From a bacterium (GTDB lineage Bacteria; UBP15; UBA6099; DSWB01): 37,098 bases of DNA. Position numbers and translations under genes: made by a program. Where the stretch lies: positions 1-37,098 of the forward strand of contig JAGUYV010000047.1 in assembly GCA_020061125.1 (NCBI GenBank). The letters are read 5' to 3'. The notes under the pieces were generated by a model that was not told the DNA's origin, did not search any database, and saw only the letters and a program-made list of their open reading frames with translations. Below are positions 34,175 through 37,098 of the stretch, in pieces (within the stretch, counting starts at the first letter, position 1; every line of letters begins with the position of its first letter).

Positions 34175-34203
34175 TTGATCCGCATGCATGGGGCATGTAC
34201 AAT
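34175..34203 (+). promoter_or_regulatory. Promoter of tRNA-Cys
   Basis: TTGATC (34175-34180), 17-bp spacer, TACAAT (34198-34203), 18 bases before the tRNA and directly after the cysC stop. Confidence 0.5.
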
Positions 34204-34221
34204 GAATTGCATGAGCAAATA

Positions 34222-34293
34222 GGCCGCGTACCCAAGTGGCTAAGGGGGCGGACTGCAAATCCGCTATCATCGGTTCGATTCCGATCGCGGCCT
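34222..34293 (+). tRNA. tRNA-Cys (GCA)
   Basis: 72-base cloverleaf: acceptor GGCCGCG/CGCGGCC, discriminator U as usual for Cys, anticodon loop CTGCAAA (anticodon GCA), T loop TTCGATT. The CCA end is not encoded. Confidence 0.94.
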
Positions 34294-34306
34294 CTCTTGA
34301 CAGATT

Positions 34307-34315
34307 TGATATAAT
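34307..34315 (+). promoter_or_regulatory. Extended -10 abutting the start of the sulfatase-like lipoprotein gene
   Basis: TGA-TATAAT with the hexamer at 34310-34315, six bases before ATG 34322. A perfect TTGACA lies only 7 bp upstream (34297-34302), too near for a -35. A leaderless mRNA is predicted. Confidence 0.45.
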
Positions 34316-34321
34316 ATTAGC

Positions 34322-35704
34322 ATGTTGTTAAACCGCATGGCGTCAGTCTTAGTGCCCCTTGTCTGTGCGGCTGTGCTTTGCTGCGCGGGATGCCGGGACG
34401 GCAAGCCGCATCCCAGTCCGCGCACACCGGTTCCTCCCCAGCCCCGGCCCAATATCCTTTTCATCAGCGTGGACGCCCTGCGCGCGGATTACACCGGGCG
34501 CATCGGCGGCAAGCCTTTCACCAGCGCCATGGATGAAGTGTCGGACATGGGCGTGCTGTTCTCCCGCTGCATCTCTTCCACTTCTGTCACCGGGCCGTCA
34601 ATTTCCGCCATGATGACCGGCGGCATGCCCCACCGCATCAATTATCAGTTCAACGCAACGCCTCTGGATCCCCGGCTTTTCACCCTCGCGGAAATCCTGA
34701 ATTTCGCCGGTTACGACACCGCGGGATTTCCGGGCACCTCTCTGCTTTCGTCCGATTACGGGTTCCAGCAGGGATTTGATTTTTTCGACAACGACTTCGA
34801 CCGCAGCGAATACGCCTCGAATTACTGGAAGCCCGGCGAAATCATGACTGCATCCCTGATCCGCTGGATTGACAACCGGAAATCCCGGAAACCGTTCTTC
34901 GTCTGGATTCACTATTTCGATCCCCACGACCCCTACATCGCCCATTACGGAGAGCGCGCGGGCCAGGAATACACTTATGAATTTCTCAATGACTTGTACA
35001 TCAGGCAGGACCCCGGACTTGTCCAGGCCGAGCTTGAGGGGATTCTCGAGTTCTACTCCCAGGAAGTGTTTTACACGGACCGGCAGATCGCCCGCGTGCT
35101 CAAGCATCTCCGGGACAAGAGCCTGCTGGCGAACACGCTGGTCGTAATCACGGCGGACCATGGAGAAGAGTTGTTCCAGCACGACCTGTTTTATGGACAC
35201 GGCCGCTCATTGAACCACGCGGTGCTGCATGTGCCGCTCATCATCATGTTTCCCGGCAAGAAGTATGCCGGAACGCGCGTGGACACCGGGGTGCGCACCA
35301 TTGATATTTTTCCCACCATTCTCGAACAGGCCGGGCAACGCGCTCCCCGGTCTGCGCAGGGCCGGTCTCTCATGCCGTTGATCACGGGCGCCGAACGCGC
35401 GCATCGCCCCGCCTTTTCCACTCGTGAACCTCTGTCCTTTTACAGAAGTGGAAGAGCCGCAGCGCTCACGGAAGCGGAATGGAAATTTATTTATTTTGAA
35501 CAAGAGCCTGAACGCTTGTACAACCTCAAGAAAGACCCCATGGAATTCGAAAATGTCGCCGGTTCCCACCCGGCTGTGGTCAAACGCATGCGCTCCCTGA
35601 CGCTTAAAAACACACTCGAAGACTCCGGTTACATCCCTCCCGTGGAACCGGAATTCGACGGCCGCGATTACCGGATGCTCAAAAGCCTGGGTTATCTCAA
35701 ATAG
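34322..35704 (+). CDS. Sulfatase-like lipoprotein (alkaline phosphatase superfamily), Thr nucleophile position
   Basis: 460 residues. The N-terminus is a probable lipoprotein signal (hydrophobic run, then CAGC with Cys near residue 24; the -3 residue is unusual). After a Pro-rich linker comes ILFISVDALRADYTG, the sulfatase-like metal motif, and SVTGPSISAMMTGG, where Thr replaces the Cys of FGly sulfatases. Further motifs are HYFDPHDPY, VVITADHGEE, YGHGRSLNHAVLHVPLII, and a C-terminal RLYNLKKDPMEFENV typical of sulfatase-like proteins, ending SLGYLK. It is likely anchored to the envelope after processing by Lnt. The gene lies 28 bp after tRNA-Cys; no Shine-Dalgarno is seen. Confidence 0.85.
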   Translation: MLLNRMASVLVPLVCAAVLCCAGCRDGKPHPSPRTPVPPQPRPNILFISVDALRADYTGRIGGKPFTSAMDEVSDMGVLFSRCISSTSVTGPSISAMMTGGMPHRINYQFNATPLDPRLFTLAEILNFAGYDTAGFPGTSLLSSDYGFQQGFDFFDNDFDRSEYASNYWKPGEIMTASLIRWIDNRKSRKPFFVWIHYFDPHDPYIAHYGERAGQEYTYEFLNDLYIRQDPGLVQAELEGILEFYSQEVFYTDRQIARVLKHLRDKSLLANTLVVITADHGEELFQHDLFYGHGRSLNHAVLHVPLIIMFPGKKYAGTRVDTGVRTIDIFPTILEQAGQRAPRSAQGRSLMPLITGAERAHRPAFSTREPLSFYRSGRAAALTEAEWKFIYFEQEPERLYNLKKDPMEFENVAGSHPAVVKRMRSLTLKNTLEDSGYIPPVEPEFDGRDYRMLKSLGYLK

Positions 35705-35777
35705 CCGTGCCCGTCGCAATGTCCATATTTCATTGTTTCCGCATTCAGCGCAGTGCCTATGGAGGCGCTTTGGCGGT

Positions 35778-35806
35778 TTGCCACGCATCTTTGCGCTTCG
35801 TATAAT
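35778..35806 (+). promoter_or_regulatory. Sigma-70-like promoter of cysS
   Basis: TTGCCA (35778-35783), 17-bp spacer, perfect TATAAT (35801-35806). The leader to ATG 35869 is ~56 bases; no T-box was recognised. Confidence 0.65.
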
Positions 35807-35868
35807 GAGCGCAAACAGAGTCCCGCGGACGATACTCCGGGGAAACAAGTTCAAATGGGAGATACGGC

Positions 35869-37098
<1,230 letters not shown>

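Noticed and set aside
34297-34315. TTGACA and TATAAT as a standard -35/-10 pair
   Set aside because: The spacer is 7 bp, incompatible with normal sigma-70 geometry; only the extended -10 is retained.
35707-35868. T-box or other riboswitch in the cysS leader
   Set aside because: No specifier-loop/T-box sequence or conserved aptamer pattern was recognisable; only the promoter and ribosome-binding site are supported.

Overview
The window is a dense (about 93-95% coding), GC-rich bacterial chromosome segment with 25 protein genes and three tRNA genes. No rRNA, CRISPR array, transposase or phage gene is seen. An apolipoprotein N-acyltransferase, a lipoprotein, many exported proteins and a CMP-sugar synthetase indicate a Gram-negative, lipoprotein-rich envelope. 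The mix of sulfatase-like proteins, a S55 (SpoIVB-like) protein, DUF401, DUF445, TPR/propeller proteins and a large hybrid kinase suits an uncultured lineage such as a deltaproteobacterial or Hydrogenedentes/Sumerlaeota-type group. I cannot fix the phylum from sequence alone.

Layout. 1-5.5 kb, minus strand: a truncated exported SH3-like protein, a DUF401 permease, a CheX-like protein and a large exported glycoside-hydrolase-like protein. 5.6-8.2 kb: DUF445 membrane protein (plus), then a zinc-ribbon/STAS protein overlapping lnt (minus). 8.4-12.9 kb, plus: a 1013-residue fusion of a class III aminotransferase and an acyl-ACP-reductase-like dehydrogenase, a small four-helix-bundle gene inside a module bounded by inverted CCGGAAG-type repeats, and a CMP-sugar synthetase. 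13.0-17.9 kb, minus: a tight three-gene operon (exported protein, TPR/beta-propeller protein, membrane diguanylate cyclase) behind a clear promoter. 18.1-26.5 kb, plus: a cytosolic sulfatase-like protein, a S55 protease-like exported protein, then purE-purB-purC and, behind its own promoter, purF. 26.6-30.3 kb, minus: a hybrid sensor kinase. 30.5-37.1 kb: tRNA-Ile(GAU) and a CAU tRNA (divergent), a double-cupin protein, a type I phosphodiesterase-like protein, cysC, tRNA-Cys, a sulfatase-like lipoprotein and cysS (cut by the window end).

How it works together. The purine genes cover PurE, PurC, PurB and PurF steps, but the PurC copy is strikingly divergent at ATP-binding positions. Three alkaline-phosphatase-superfamily proteins all have Thr where FGly-dependent sulfatases have Cys/Ser. 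cysC lies between two of them and shares a C-terminal LGY(I/L) tail with the two sulfatase-like ones. Promoter reading was productive: several sigma-70-like promoters with 17-bp spacers are visible, and several genes have a TATAAT-type box so close to the start codon that leaderless or near-leaderless mRNA is likely.

Most worth follow-up: the aminotransferase/acyl-reductase fusion, the repeat-bounded four-helix module, the degenerate PurC, and the S55 protein with Ser and His motifs in reversed order. All family calls are from motif reading and memory; none was checked by search.
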